Shown piece after piece: positions 6,396-7,202 of a stretch of 7,202 nt of DNA (position 1 is its first letter; every line of letters starts with the position of its first letter). The translations under genes and the position numbers were made by a program. Source of the stretch: Ruminococcus sp. (GTDB lineage Bacteria > Bacillota > Clostridia > Oscillospirales > Ruminococcaceae); NCBI GenBank assembly GCA_029063695.1, contig JAIDNR010000159.1:1-7202 (forward strand). The letters are read 5' to 3'. A model generated the notes under the pieces. The model saw only the letters and a program-made list of their open reading frames with translations. It had not been told where the DNA came from and made no database searches.

Positions 6396-7202
6396 ATGCT
6401 TGATGTAAATATTAAAAAAGACAATATGAAAACTCTTGAAGCTTATCGTGCAGGACTTATGATTAAACCTCAGCTCCGTCACCTGTTTCTTGAACTGACA
6501 CTCCGTTGTAATGAAAGATGTCTGCACTGCGGAAGCAGCTGCGGTGATGTATCATCTGAGGAAATCAGCGTGAATCAGTACGCAAAGTTCCTTGCGGAAG
6601 TCAAGGGCGATTTCGGTACAGCCGGTAAAATGCTCTGCATTACAGGCGGTGAGCCGTTACTTCGTAAAGATTTCTTTGATATTATGGCAGTCGCTCATGA
6701 ACTCGGTTTCCACTGGGGTATGACAAGCAATGCAACTCTTATTGATGAGTCTGTAGCAAAAGACCTGAAACGTGTTGGAATGGGTACAATATCAGTAAGT
6801 ATTGACGGTCTTGAGGAAACTCACGACGCTTTCAGACGTACTCCGGGCGGCTGGAAACGTGCGTTGAACGGTGTTGAAAATCTTATCAAAGTCGGCGGTT
6901 TCAAGCATATTCAGATTACTACTGTCGTTACTCACCAGAATATCGGTCAGCTTGATGAACTTTATAAAATTTTCAATGATATGGATATTGATTCATGGCG
7001 AATTATCAATATTGAGCCTATCGGACGTGCAAAACAGCACCCTGAACTTATTCTTACTCCCGATGATTACCGATATATGTTTGAATATATCCGCAACAAG
7101 CGTATTGCAGGAGAGCCTGTTACATACGGTTGCAGTCACTATCTCGGCATAGAATATGAACGTGAAGTCCGTGACTGGTACTATCTCTGCACGGCAGGTA
7201 CA
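6396..7202 (+). CDS. Radical SAM enzyme, peptide-maturase-like with start of a SPASM-type region (3' end cut off)
   Basis: The first 269 codons are present and open to the window end; the reading frame was translated by hand. The radical SAM core shows CNERCLHC (C38, C42, C45), the CxxxCxxC site that binds the [4Fe-4S] cluster and S-adenosylmethionine. It also shows ITGGEPL (82-88), TSNAT (110-114) and SVSIDG (133-138), the usual SAM-contacting strands. Cysteines at 246 and 265 followed by TAGT resemble the opening of a SPASM auxiliary-cluster domain, most of which would lie beyond the window. Such enzymes often modify ribosomally made peptides, forming thioether or carbon-carbon bonds. The N-terminal stretch of about 29 residues is too short for a fused leader-binding (RRE) domain. 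It starts 14 bases after the dockerin gene with AAGGAG at 6383-6388, so the two are probably an operon and the dockerin protein is the obvious candidate substrate (inference). Alternatives are anaerobic sulfatase maturase, or heme or cofactor-type radical SAM proteins. Confidence 0.9.
   Translation, partial: MLDVNIKKDNMKTLEAYRAGLMIKPQLRHLFLELTLRCNERCLHCGSSCGDVSSEEISVNQYAKFLAEVKGDFGTAGKMLCITGGEPLLRKDFFDIMAVAHELGFHWGMTSNATLIDESVAKDLKRVGMGTISVSIDGLEETHDAFRRTPGGWKRALNGVENLIKVGGFKHIQITTVVTHQNIGQLDELYKIFNDMDIDSWRIINIEPIGRAKQHPELILTPDDYRYMFEYIRNKRIAGEPVTYGCSHYLGIEYEREVRDWYYLCTAGT

Noticed and set aside
6222..6527. A 101-codon minus-strand open frame across the dockerin/radical SAM junction
   Set aside because: It is antisense to the C-terminal motif, the ribosome site and the radical SAM cluster motif, and shows no recognisable domain.
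6871..7152. A 93-codon open frame on the + strand near the window end
   Set aside because: It is an out-of-frame overlap with the radical SAM gene, whose frame carries all the conserved motifs.

Overview
The window looks like a low-to-moderate GC Gram-positive genome, most likely a gut or rumen clostridium of the Ruminococcus group. This is inferred from AT-rich spacers, strong GGAG-type ribosome binding sites, the uvrB-uvrA linkage, and above all a type I dockerin domain, which is typical of cellulosome-forming ruminococci and clostridia. The species cannot be named from the sequence alone.

Bases 1-145 hold a strong intrinsic terminator of an upstream transcription unit. They also hold an extended -10 promoter with a likely LexA/DinR operator in front of uvrB. 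Bases 146-5486 form a tight three-gene unit: uvrB, a NADAR-family gene and uvrA, with gaps of 1 and 12 bases. UvrA and UvrB are the damage-recognition half of nucleotide excision repair. The NADAR gene between them belongs to an N-glycosidase family, some members of which remove ADP-ribose from guanine in DNA. Its position suggests a repair-linked role here.

Bases 5487-5622 are a short spacer with a perfect TATAAT but no convincing terminator. From 5623 the theme changes. A gene for a 252-residue exported protein carries five copies of an eight-residue motif, VYGPPxA(W/F), separated by Thr/Pro-rich linkers, with a type I dockerin between copies 4 and 5. Fourteen bases later, behind a strong ribosome binding site, starts a radical SAM enzyme of the peptide-maturase type. 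It is cut by the window end just as a SPASM-like cysteine region begins.

The most interesting hypothesis is that these last two genes form a RiPP-like system. The radical SAM enzyme would modify the repeated aromatic/proline motifs of the dockerin protein in the cytoplasm. The product would then be exported and docked on the cell surface or cellulosome. The repeats, the dockerin and the radical SAM motifs are seen directly. The enzyme-substrate relationship and the chemistry are inference.
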